From contig NC_037670.1 in assembly GCF_003255815.1 (NCBI RefSeq), positions 72,133,624-72,197,623 of the forward strand: 64,000 nt of DNA. The letters are read 5' to 3'. The notes under the pieces are model-generated. The model ran no database searches and was not told the origin of the DNA. It was given only the letters and a program-made list of their open reading frames with translations. The position numbers were made by a program, and so were the translations under genes. The DNA is from Theropithecus gelada. Lineage: Eukaryota > Chordata > Mammalia > Primates > Cercopithecidae. Positions 21,701 through 32,700 of the stretch are shown here, one piece after another; the stretch's first letter is position 1; each line of letters starts with the position of its first letter.

Positions 21701-22980
21701 TACATATATTGCCTTCACACTCTCTTGAAACCCCACTGAAATAAAAGTATAAAAATTAAACAAAAAAACTTCATATGAATGAAAAGAATGGAAGGGAGCA
21801 TCACTAATGAATGGGATATTTCCAATGAATTTACAGGCCACATGGATGAGATCATGTTGATGGATAAAAGAGATAGAGGAAGCTGAAGCCTAAAATATTC
21901 TAGAAGGAGAATAAGAGCAAGTGGATACCAGTTGATCTGTTTTGCCTCCCAAGAGCCTTTGATCTTAAAGTCAGTGATTATGAGAGACACAGAACAGGGA
22001 CTAGAAATAGGACTAAGAAGAAGGATTGAATGTCTCAATAGAGAACAAGTAGTCCAGTTTGGATCTGCAATAACATTTAAACAAGCTTTGTAAAAGTAGA
22101 GTACAAGCAGCTAGCATTTAGCCAGCATCAACCTCTTCTTTTAAAAAGAAGCTCAAGAAACCTATAAAGGGAAAGTTAAAAATTTTTAATATGGATTTTT
22201 GTGCCCCCATGCAAAGCCCTCCATACTTGTACATTTGAGGGGCCCATAGCCTGTCTATGGCTCTGAATCCATGTCGTAAAGACTGTCAGTGAAATGACCT
22301 TGACCCACACTTCCAAGCATTCTCATTTGGAGTAGATCCAGTAAAAGTGGAAAACATCCTCAACAACAGAGAAAAATCAATGCCAGACATCCAGATCTTT
22401 TTTCTATAAAAGATTGATCAACCAGAGATCACTAGAAATATGAGAACCAAATAAAAGATTTTAAAAGTGGAAACAATGAAGATAACTCAGAACAGAGCAA
22501 GAACAGAATGCTATGCAAAGAAAAAAAAAATACACACAATTGAAACAATACTTAGCACTTAGATTTTCCAATATTATTGTCAAAATTAGGAATTTAGAAA
22601 ATAAAGTGAAAGATGCTCCCAAGGATATAGGGACAAAAATACAGCTGGTCTAAAATATGAGAGAAAGAAGCTAAGAGTTCTCATAAAACAGACAAGAACC
22701 CCAGGAAAAAAGAGGCAAAAAGAGTAGAAGAGGATAAATTTTTCTTTTTTTTCCAAGGAGAAATTTCTCAATAAAGAATATGAGGAATAGAGAAGAGAGC
22801 ATTTTTGCAGATGAAAAGAGTCAACTGAGAATACGACAGTATAGATGAAGAAAAGATTTACCTCTTTACATGATGTAAAATTTCAGAATATCAGCGTTAA
22901 AAATATCTGAGAAACTTTCTGGAAGTGGAGGAGGGGTGAACAATTCAAGATCTAAACTGTGGGACGGGAAGGTGGAAACT

Positions 22981-22982
<2 letters not shown>

Positions 22983-23011
<29 letters not shown>
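22983..23011. repeat. T29 homopolymer
   Basis: Twenty-nine consecutive T residues inside the old LINE text. No Alu body is directly attached; the nearest Alu starts about 70 bases later. The length is likely variable between individuals or assemblies. Confidence 0.9.
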
Positions 23012-23015
<4 letters not shown>

Positions 23016-23079
23016 ATAAAATTAGACTGCACCAAACTCCTCACTAGTGTCTACTAAAAACTACAAGTAGAGCTTGTTT

Positions 23080-23372
23080 TCAACTTTTTGGTTTCTTTTG
23101 AAGACACAGAGTCTCGTGCTGTCTGCCAGGCTGGAGCGCAACGGCACTATCATAGCTCACTGCGGCCTCGAGCTCCTGGGCTCACGGGATCTTCCCACTT
23201 TAGCTTCAGATGTAGGTAGGACTTCAGGAGGGTACCACCACAGCAGGCTAATTAAAAAAAAAATTTAGAGATAGGGACTGGCTATGCTGCTCAGGCTGGT
23301 CTCAAACTCCTGGCCTCATCCTCCTACCTCAGCCTCCCAAGTAGCTAAGATACAGGAACATCCATGTCCACC
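23080..23372 (-). mobile_element. AluJ-like SINE, diverged
   Basis: Reverse-complement Alu blocks GTCTGCCAGGCTGGAGCGCA, ATAGCTCACTGCGGCCTCGA, CTGCTCAGGCTGGTCTCAAA and CCTCAGCCTCCCAAGTAGCT. Divergence is high with an internal A-rich interruption (23252-23262). Confidence 0.8.
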
Positions 23373-23539
23373 TTTCAACTTTCTTAAGGGAAATATTATT
23401 AAACCTAGAATGGTTAGAATGGTATGGCCAGTCAAATGATTAATCAAATATGAAGATATTTGCAAACTCTCAAAGAGTAAGTAAGTGCACTGAAATAAGT
23501 TTCTTGAGTATGATTCCAGTAAAATATAGAAGCCAATGG

Positions 23540-23568
23540 AAAAGAAAGAAAGAAAGAAAAAAAGAAAA
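23540..23568. repeat. (GAAA)n microsatellite
   Basis: Short run of GAAA units with interruptions. Confidence 0.85.
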
Positions 23569-24149
23569 TGTTGATACTCAATGAGGACCTACCAAGGAGC
23601 ATAAGGAAAGAATGTCCCAGGATGACAGCTCAGACCAGAAGAGCCAAATAAAAGCAGAGATGGAGAAGGAGGACAGAGGCCTTCAAAAGGGATATCTAAG
23701 AAGGCAAAAAAGAGCCTTAATTGTATAACTGCTAAAACTGAAAAGTTGGAAAAATATAATAATGAGAAAAAGTTACATCATGCAAGAAAAAATAATAGAT
23801 ACTCTACAAAAAAATGTGCATGGAAAAATCAAGATCCAAATATGAAGCAAATCCAAAATATGGCAAGATTTTAAGTAACTGATGGAATATATGCAAAGAA
23901 AATTCATTTGAGCTTAATGCCAAGAACATTCATTTAAGTAGCACGTATAACCTTGTGCATTCTCTTCAGCAGCTCTTAGCATTAAATTGTCCATTTAGAT
24001 GCCTGTATCCCCTATGGGGGCAGGAACAATGTCAATTGTGTTTGCTAATGGGCCTTCAATGCTTTTGATGGTCCCTAAAAAATGGAAAATATCAATGGCA
24101 AGCATTCCTTCTTAGATATTCACTATGACTGTGGACTATGCCTTTTTGT

Positions 24150-24298
24150 TGCGTTATTTCATTGCACTTTTCAATTTATATTAGGTAGAGACTATTATAG
24201 CTTTCATTTTACAGATCAGAAAACTGAGGCTCTTTGAAGGGTTAATTAATTTGTCTAAGGTTATCCAGCTAAGTGATAGAACCAGTATAAGAGCTTAT
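24150..24298 (-). repeat. MIR SINE fragment
   Basis: TAGCTTTCATTTTACAGATC, GAAAACTGAGGCTCTTTGAA and TGTCTAAGGTTATCCAGCTA are the MIR antisense core. It abuts the following Alu. Confidence 0.75.
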
Positions 24299-24302
24299 AT
24301 CA

Positions 24303-24593
24303 GGCTGGTGGTGGCTCACGCCTGAAATCCCAGCACTTTGGGAGGCCAAGGAAGGCGGATTGCCTGAGCTCAGGAGTTCGAGACCAGCCTGGGCAACACG
24401 GTGAAATCCCGTCTCTACTAAAATACAAAAAATTAGCCGGGTGTGGCAGAGTGCACTGGTAGTTCCAGCTACCCGGAAGGCTGAGGCAGGAGAATTTCTT
24501 GAGCCTGGGAGGCGGAGGTTGCAGTGAGCCAAGATTGCGCCACTGCACTCCAGTCTGGGTGACAGAGCGAGACTCTGTCTCAAAAACAAAAAT
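24303..24593 (+). mobile_element. AluS SINE
   Basis: Plus-strand dimer from GGTGGTGGCTCACGCCTGAA to GACTCTGTCTCAAAAACAAA. It lacks the first few bases of the left arm. No clear flanking duplication was found. Confidence 0.9.
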
Positions 24594-24749
24594 AACTTCT
24601 ATCTGTTAGACATCATGGCTCATGCTCTGTCAATCAATACAAATTTTTTGAACAAATAATTGCTAACAATAAACGAAAGTTTAATAAACACTGTGATATT
24701 ACTACACATAGTAATACATATCATATTAATGTATGCATCTACTAATTTA

Positions 24750-25720
24750 TTCTACATATAATTTTGGAGTATCTATTCTGGTGCCAAGATCTGGGCTGTA
24801 TTATCTAGATATATATTAGCAAACAAAACACACCTGGACCCTACTCTTCTGGAATTTACTTTCTGATGGGGGAGGCAGACTATGAACAAACAAAAGCAAA
24901 TACATTGCTAAAATCTGCTAAAAATTATAAAATTATTAAAAACCAAGTTGAAAATGGAACAATATTGCAACCACAGTGGGGAGGGGCTGAAGTGGGAGAA
25001 AGAGTATTTCTAAATGAGATGTGCAGAGGCGGCCAAGCTGATTAGGTGATCCTTAGGCTGAGTCGGAAGCTGAGCTATTAATACGAACAGTGGGGGAAAG
25101 AAGATTCCAGAAAGCATAAAAAAGTCTGATGTTCAAGGGACTGAAAAAAAAAATGATCCACTGTGGCTAGCATGTAATTTAACAGAAGAGAGGTACTAGA
25201 TGAAGTTGCAGGGAGTGGCAGGGGATGGTATGCACAGGGTAGAGACTACAGCAGTGACAGTGGATCTTATTCTAGGTTCAGTGGGAAGCTACTGGAGCTT
25301 TACGCAAAGCAGTGGCAGGACTTACAATAAGGAATACTTTTGTGCTAGGCAGAGAATGTCATGAGTTTGGAGGCTCTTGTAGGTAGATGATGGCAGCCTC
25401 AACTGGAAAGGTACATTAGAGTTTGAGAAAAGTGGATGTGTTTGAGAGGTATCCTGGTGATAGAATGAAAGGACACACTGATTAATACATGGGCCAATGT
25501 AGTTGAGGAGAAAAAGAAAAGGATCAAAGAAGAATCCTGAGTTTCTGGGTTCACTTACCAGATAGGGAAGATTGAATGGATTGCATGGACAAGTTTGGCA
25601 CAAGCCAAGGATTATTTTTTTGGACATGCCAAGTTTGAGATGCCTATGAGATATCCAAGGAGAGATGTCATTGGGTCTTTAGCTACGCAAGTCTGAAATT
25701 AAAGGAAGAGTTTTGGCCAG
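24750..25720 (-). repeat. L2 LINE, long antisense copy
   Basis: Blocks in antisense order: GGTGCCAAGATCTGGGCTGT, CTGGACCCTACTCTTCTGGA, GGGAGGCAGACTATGAACAA, TCAGTGGGAAGCTACTGGAG, GGACATGCCAAGTTTGAGAT and GCCTATGAGATATCCAAGG. The last two lie in the L2 reverse-transcriptase coding part, so this is one of the longest L2 copies in the window. Confidence 0.65.
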
Positions 25721-26318
25721 CATATATAAAATTAGAAGTTATTTAGCATCTAAATGTCCTCATTCCAAAATGACATATTTCTACAGCAATTGTATTTATT
25801 CCAATATCTCTGATGCTGAGGTTTTAAAAATAAGTTGTTTATGCATCCTTTTCTCTACTGTTTAAGGTCTTTGCTAAAACTTGTTGCATCAAAAATATTT
25901 TATGTCCACAGGAGGCAAATAAAATAAATAAGTGATTAACCTCTAAAGCTCATAATTTTGGAGATAAGTGCATTTCTTTAAAAGAAAGTCCATATTCTTG
26001 TCCTTCAACAGACAAATCTCTATGGACTTCAGGGTATAAATTAAGGTACTTTTACTTTTACTTTAAGCCATGCTTACAGGTTATGCCTACCTCTAAGCAA
26101 GCGTTGTGTGTGAACTGCCTGTGGTCCTCTAAGGGATGGTTCTAGAGGGATCTAAGACAATGACAAAGGCTTTTTGCTTCAACTGCTTCATATGCCCATA
26201 CCTGTGAGGCTGAACTGATCAACTTCATAGAAGCCAGAATTACCGAGCTGGCAGTAGACAAAATGCAGAGGTAGGTGTGGAAGGATCCTGTCACAGTTTC
26301 TAAATTATATGTGATAAC
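25721..26318. other. Intron, single copy
   Basis: Nothing recognised. Confidence 0.3.
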
Positions 26319-26545
26319 ATCTAAAACTACTATTTAATGAATGCTTACTGCATACCTCACCTGACGTGAGGTGCTATGTGTTTGTTATCTAATTTGATCC
26401 TCACAACATTAAACATTTTTTTTCATTTACAAATGCATTTTATGCCTAAATCACAAAGGAGGAACATGGAGCTCAGAGGGGTTAAGAAATGTGTACAAGA
26501 GCACACGACAGATGCAAATATAGATCTGTTGACTTCATAGCTGTT
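26319..26545 (-). repeat. MIR SINE
   Basis: GAATGCTTACTGCATACCTC, GTTATCTAATTTGATCCTCA, GGAACATGGAGCTCAGAGGG and AGATCTGTTGACTTC are in MIR antisense order. Confidence 0.8.
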
Positions 26546-26561
26546 GTTTTTGAGAAGTGAT

Positions 26562-26852
26562 TCAGCAAGGTGGTTAAGACTGTGGGTTCTAGAGCTAGAG
26601 TGTCTAGGTTCACATCCTGGCTCTGCCATGTACTGACTCCATCTCCTTGGGTAATGTATTTACTGACTCCATCTCCTTGGGTAATTTACTTACTGAACCT
26701 GTACCTCAGTATCTTTACACATAAAATGGGCATGACACTGATATAAAGTGTCATATCAAGCTGTGAGAATTAAAAACTTTGCTTCTTATGAATCCCTGAG
26801 AACAGTACCAGGCACAGTAAATACTCAATATATGTTATCCTTTCTTCTCTGC
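26562..26852 (+). repeat. MIR SINE with a 30-bp internal tandem duplication
   Basis: Nearly full-length plus-strand MIR (GTGGTTAAGACTGTGGGTTC, CACATCCTGGCTCTGCCATG, AGTACCAGGCACAGTAAATA). The central block is duplicated in tandem, 26631-26660 and 26661-26690 (28 of 30 identical). It lies head-to-head with the preceding antisense MIR. Confidence 0.85.
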
Positions 26853-27065
26853 TACAGTGATGACCTTAGCAAATTAGAGCTTTGATCACTTACTCTCGTA
26901 GAGCTTTGATCACCTGCTAATTTCAGACCTAGACTTCCCAGAACATTAGCAAGTTAGTTGCATTTTATATTTGTGAGAGAAGACTAAAAATAAAAGTTTT
27001 AACTTGTAGAAATCTTTAACAGTCAGGGACAAGGTTTTTTAAAGTGAAGGGAAAAGGGAGGAAGG

Positions 27066-27240
27066 AATCAACCATTTCTCAAGCACGTGTTACATAAAAA
27101 GCACTTTTCAAAGATTTATTTTGCTTATTCCTCATTACAACCCTTTGGGACAGGTATGCTTCCCCTTCCTACAGAGAATAAAAAAGAGGCACAGGAGGTT
27201 GGATGATTACCCAAGCCACACTTTTGTAAGTACATACTTA
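27066..27240 (-). repeat. MIR SINE
   Basis: CAACCATTTCTCAAGCACGT, CATTACAACCCTTTGGGACA and AAAGAGGCACAGGAGGTTGG are in MIR antisense order. Confidence 0.75.
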
Positions 27241-27339
27241 GTGTCTCTAACAGCATCAGGACATATACCAGAAACTCATTTTACACCCTTTTACCTTTTA
27301 ACTAGTTAAGTGTAAGGAACTATGAAAACATGGGACTTC

Positions 27340-27595
27340 TTTCACTCATTTAACAAGCACTTACTACAGACACTATTATATGTGCTTCACTCATTTATTT
27401 TGCTCAGTCCTTATGATAACCCCAGAAGGCACTATTATCATCCCCACTTTACAAATGGGGGAGACTGAGAGACAGAAGGGAAGTCACTTGCTCAGCGTCA
27501 CAGAGCTGGTGAGGAGCAGGGCTATGATTTACACTCAGATATTCCTGTGCCAGAATCCCAGCTCTTTGCCACTGGACCACACTGCTTTCTGGTGA
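27340..27595 (-). repeat. MIR SINE, near full length
   Basis: AACAAGCACTTACTACAGAC, TCATCCCCACTTTACAAATG, TTGCTCAGCGTCACAGAGCT and CACTGGACCACACTGCTTTC cover most of the MIR antisense consensus. Confidence 0.85.
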
Positions 27596-29278
27596 AAGAA
27601 AGAGAGCAAAGGAAGGAGAGAATGATCTCAGCTTGAAACTGAACTCAGGGGTCTGGAAGTAGAACATGCCAAGAGCCACTTGAGGCCTCATCTTCTGACC
27701 AGTATGTCCTCTCCATCTTTCTAGATCAGAGTCCACCAGATTCTTTGTGCAATAAATACTTGTTATTACTTCATGTTTTCAAATGAATTTGTCATATGCC
27801 ACCTATCCCCTTGCAGGAAGTCCTGGACTCACGGCACTGTCGATACATGCCAATTTCCCATGCCTCTGAATCAGGGGATGCTCTGCAATGCCTCCCTCTC
27901 CACCCATCCTGAAAGGAATGAAGCCTTCACTGTAACCTCTGTGGAAAGTTACCTGAGTCAAAGCACAAGGAGGGCCTAGTGCCTGGCACCCCCTGAGAAC
28001 CCCTCAGGCTAGCTCTGTGGTGTTTTCCATCTGTGGTTTGAGGCCCCTCCGTAACACGGCCCCAGTTGTTTTGTCTCACCTCCTTTTAGAAACCACCCAT
28101 GATTATTTTAGGGTGAAAGGGAAATCTACCCAATCTATGCAAACACCCCAAGCTACTCTAACGATATACAGGTTCAAGCTACATTTCTATAAGCCAAACC
28201 AACTTAATAATGTAAACAGTTGCAGGAAACAGAGGTAGCCAAAAACATGTGGGAAACCATAATGAATATTCAAGTAATGGGAACATAATATCACATCATC
28301 ATGAGGGAAGAGACCTAAACAGTCCCTTTTTCCAGAACTCCATGCACCTTCCATCCTAATGATGCATTTCTACAGCAATGAAACAAACTATTGCTCAACC
28401 TCACAGCTAACTGGCAACTGATCAGCACTAAGGGTTAAATTAATTAACATAGCTGGCCAATCTGATCACACTGGAAATAAGAATGAATAAAATTTAATAA
28501 ATGGAAAAATACCCTAAATGTGTGGATTTTTTTAATTTGATTTTTTTTTCTTAATTTCTGACGTGGGTATCATCAACTTCTTAAAGTATCAAGAATACTT
28601 AAAAGTGAACATCTGTTTTATAATATATGAAATGTTTGTTATAACAAACGTTTTTTCTTTGGACTTCTTTGGCTCATTGCTAAGATACATGCTGTAGATA
28701 CCATTTAATCTTCAAGGCTTAGTAGTGTAGTAAGAAGCCAAACTTCATTTTGTTGAAAATAATGATAGCTCCAGTACTAAGTTATTGCACAATTTCCCCT
28801 CCAGTGCTTGAACTCATCATCATAACAATAACAATATTTTTATATGGCACCTCTCAGCCATAGCATCCAATGCACCAAATGGAGTCATACACTTAGAACA
28901 CATTAAACCCATTAGATGTGAGATAAAAACCGAAAAAACTATTTAACTAGCATGGAATGGTGGGATAAGGCCATAGAGAATAAATATGACTTTGGATATT
29001 TTTAACAGAAGAACTCAATCCGTGGCACTGCTTACGGGACCAGGCATCCCAGAAACTCAAGGCATCTTGTGGTATGTACCACCAACGTAGATAGGTCTCT
29101 AGACTCACTCAGAGTTCAAAAACGCCATAGATCACTACTGCTTGAATCAATTTTTGGCTCATTGTTTTTTAACTCAATAAGGAGGGCCTCAAGTGCCAGT
29201 ATCTATAGGTTGTCTATTTTTAACCACATCAATGACCCTTTGATAGTCATCAGTGTTATCCACCAAATTTCCAGTTTC
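27596..29278. other. Intron, single copy
   Basis: About 1.7 kb without a recognised repeat. Small frames match no protein I know. Confidence 0.35.
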
Positions 29279-29974
29279 TGCTGACAACTGAAATCAGGCA
29301 CTGAGGAAAAAGTCTCAATCATGGAGGTTTATTAAGCCAGCTTTAGGGTACATCCAGGAAAACCACGAGCCATAGACACATCTGTAGCTGTTTTCCCAAG
29401 AGCTTTCAGGCTGTCCAGTATATATACATGTCCTTAAAGGGGAGAGAAAACATGTAGGAAGAGGGCCAGGTACAAGGTAAAGTGGATGGTTACATTCCTG
29501 TGAGACCTTAGTTAGTGCCAGGTAAATCTACATTTTACATGTAATAAGGTGAATGTTTGAAGAGAAAAAGAAGTAACGGAAGTGTAAATTATGCAAGTGT
29601 CTCTGGGTAGGTGGAAATAATTGGTCTCCTCTTATCTTTGTTCTGCACCTGGAAAGATAAGCTTGCAATCTACACCATCACTGTGGAATCCAACAGACTT
29701 TAAATTTAGGAGCTAGACTTAGATTGCAGACCTAAAGTTATAATTGGCACACCCTTGCTTCTGGGAGGCCAGCAAAAGATTTACCCATGATTGATCTGTG
29801 GGAGCAGTCCTTCATAGATGCTCAAGGCCTTTCACCTTGTAGGAATCTGGCTGATGTATAATGCCAGTAACAGCTTCATTTGGAAAAGGGCATTGCATGA
29901 CTCAGCCTCCAGTCTTAACTTTCCCTTTTGCAAAGAAGTTTGGGGGTCCTGAGATTTTTTTACTTTCCTTTACA
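29279..29974 (-). mobile_element. Probable solo ERV-type LTR
   Basis: On the minus strand the block begins TGTAAAGGAAAG and ends GTTGTCAGCA. It has a TATA-like box (AGTGTATATATAC region, near 29420) and then GCTTAATAAACCTCC, a polyadenylation signal, near the 3' end: the U3-R-U5 layout of an LTR. Flanks C(C/T)AGTTTC match on both sides (29271-29278, 29975-29982), longer than usual for an ERV. It has the same orientation as SUGCT. The family is not named. Confidence 0.6.
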
Positions 29975-30071
29975 CTAGTTTCCAGGAATATGACAGTATT
30001 ACACACCCTGGTCCCTTTGGGGTTGGGTAAAACTGTGTGAGCCCAATGAATTGTGAATGAAAGAATTGTGG

Positions 30072-32699
30072 TTATCAGCTTAAGGAGATTTTGGGGTGAG
30101 ACAATGGGGTTTTCTAAATATACAATCATGTCATCTGCAAACAGGGATAATTTGACTTCCTCTTTTCCTAATTGAATACCCTTTATTTCTTTATCCTGCC
30201 TGATTGCCCTGGCCAGAACTTCCAACACTATGTTGAATAGGAGTGGTGAGAGAGGGCATCCCTGTCTTGTGCCAGTTTTCAAAGGGAATGTTTCCAGTTT
30301 TTGCCCATTCAGTATGATATTGGCTGTGGGTTTGTCATAATAGCTCTTATTATTTTGAGATACGTCTCATCAATATCTAATTTATTGAGAGTTTTTAGCA
30401 TGAAGGCCTGTATTTTATTGAGGATATTTGCATCAATGTTCATCAGGGATATTGATCTAAAATTCTCTTTTTCTGTTGTGTCTCTGCCAGGCTTTGGTAT
30501 CAGGATGATGCTGGCCTCATAAAATAAGGTCGGGAAGATTCCCTCTTTTTCTATTGAATGGAATAGTTTCATAAGGAATGGTATCAGCTCCTCCTTGAAA
30601 CTCTGGTAGAATTCGGCTGTGAATCCATCTGGTCCCGGACTTTTTTTGGTTGGTAGGCTATTAATTACTGCCTCAATTTTAGAGCCGGTTATTGGTCTAT
30701 TCAGGGATTCAACTTCTTCCTGGTTTAGTCTTAGGAGGGTGTATGTGTCCAGGAATTTATCCATTTCTTGTAGATTTTCTAGTTTATTTGCGTAGAGGTG
30801 TTTATAGTATTCTCTGATGGTAGTTTGTATTTCTGTGGGATTGGTGGTGATATCTCCTTTATCATTTTTTATTGTGTCTATTTGATTCTTCTCTCTTTTC
30901 TTCTTTATTAGTCTTGCTAGTGGTCTATCAATTTTGTTGATTTTTTTCAAAAAACCAACTCCTGGATTCATTGATTTTTTTGAAGAGTTTTTTGTGTCTC
31001 TATCTCCTTCAGTTCTGCTCTGATCTTAGTTGACTTCTGCTAGCTTTGAATGTGTTTGCTCTTGCTTCTCTAATTCTTTTAATTGTGATGTTAGGGTGTC
31101 AATTTTAGATCTTTCCTGCTTTCTCTTGTGGACATTTAGTGCCATAAATTTCCCTCTACACATTGCTTTAAATGTGTCCCAGAGATTCTGGTATGTTGTG
31201 TCTTTGCCCTCATTGGTTTCAAAGAACATCTTTATTTCTGCCTTCATTTCGTTATGAACGCAGTAGTCATTCAGGGGCAGGTTGTTCAGTTTCCGTAAAG
31301 TTGAGCGGTTTTGGTGAGTTTCTTAATCCTGAGTTCTAGTTTGATTGCACTGTGGTCTGAGAGACAATTTGTTATAATTTCTGTTCTTTTATATTTGCTG
31401 AGGAGTGCTTTACTTCCAACGATGTGGTCAATTTTGGAATAAGTGCGATGTGGTGCTGAGAAGAATGTATGTTCTGTTGATTTGGGGTGGAGAGTTCTGT
31501 AGATGTCTATTAGGTCTGCTTGGTACAGAGCTGAGTTCAATTCCTGGATATCCTTCTCAAAGTTCTGTCTCGTTGATCTGTCTAATGTTGATAGTGGGGT
31601 GTTAAAGTCTCCCATTATTATTGTATGGGAGTCTAAGTCTCTTTGTAGATCTCCAAGGACTTGCTTTATGAATCTGGGTGCTCCTGTATTGGGTGCATAT
31701 ATATTCAGGATAGTTAGCTCTTCTTGTTGAATTGATCCCTTTACCATTATGTAATGGCCTTTTTTGTCTCTTTTGATCTTTGTTGGTTTAAAGTCTGTTT
31801 TATCAGAGACTAGGATGGCAACTCTTGCCTTTTTTTGTTTCCCATTTGCCTGGTAGATCTTCCTCCATCCCTTTATTTTGAGCCTATGTGTGTCTCTGCA
31901 TGTGAAATGGGTCTCCTGAATACAGCACACTGATGGGTCTTGACTCGTTATTCAATTTGCCAGTCTGTGTCTTTTAATTGGGGCATTTAGCCCATTTACA
32001 TTTAAGGTTAATATTGTTATGTGTGAATTTGATCCTGTCATTATGATGTTAGCTGGTTATTTTGCTCATTAGTTGATGCAGTTTCTTCCTAGCATCAGTG
32101 AACTTTACAATTTGGCATGTTTTTGCAGTTGCTGGTACTGGTTGTTCCTTTCCATGCTTCGTGCTTCCTTCAGGAGCTCTTGTAGGGCAGGCCTAGTGGT
32201 GACAAAATCTCTCAGCATTTGCTTGTCTGTAAAGGATTTTATTTCTCCTTTACTTATGAAACTTAGTTTGGCTGGATATGAAATTCTGGGTTGAAAATAC
32301 TTTTCTTTAAGAATGTTTAATATTGGCCCCTACTCTCTTCTGGCTTATAGAGTTTCTGCTGAGAGATCTGCTGTTAGTCTGATGGGCTTCCCTTTGTGGG
32401 TACCCTGACATTTCTCTCTGGCTGCCCTTAACATTTTTTCCATCATTTCAACTTTGTTGAATCTGAAAGTTATGGGTCTTGGAGTTGCTCTTCTTGAGGA
32501 GTATCTTTGTGGAGTTCTCTGTATTTCCTGAATTTGAATGTTGGCCTGCCTTGCTAGGTTGGGGAAGTTCTCCTGGATAATATCCTGCAGAGTGTTTTAC
32601 AACTCGGTTCCATTCTCCCAGTCACTTTCAGGTACACCAATCAGATGTAGATTTGGTCTTTTCACATTGCCCCATATTTCTTGGAGGCTTTGTTTGTTT
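30072..32699 (-). mobile_element. L1PA 5' part, inverted (twin priming)
   Basis: Antisense L1PA text running, in L1 sense, from mid ORF1 (near 32699) through the inter-ORF region and the ORF2 endonuclease to the reverse-transcriptase FADD motif (about 30120). The endonuclease part is partly open (31930-31286, 214 codons, with the MGDFN and SDHSA motifs), but upstream and downstream stops and frameshifts break ORF2. It joins the sense 3' part at 32700. Confidence 0.92.
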
Positions 32700-32700
32700 A

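Larger units (their letters stand above)
21750..23930 (+). repeat. Old LINE-1/HAL1-like body, diverged
   Basis: A-rich plus-strand text with blocks such as TGTAAAATTTCAGAATATCA, TTCTGGAAGTGGAGGAGG and AAATTAGACTGCACCAAACT. After the Alu it continues with AGGATGACAGCTCAGACCAG and CAAATCCAAAATATGGCAAG. These resemble the middle of old L1/HAL1-type elements. The assignment and limits are uncertain. Confidence 0.4.

Noticed and set aside
26562..26852. tRNA gene from tRNA-like box words
   Set aside because: The words belong to MIR, a tRNA-derived SINE; no cloverleaf with acceptor stem is formed.
31286..31930. 214-codon open endonuclease-like frame as a possible functional gene
   Set aside because: It is the inverted L1 ORF2 endonuclease region; stops upstream (in the NWIKS-equivalent region) and breaks downstream show a dead L1.
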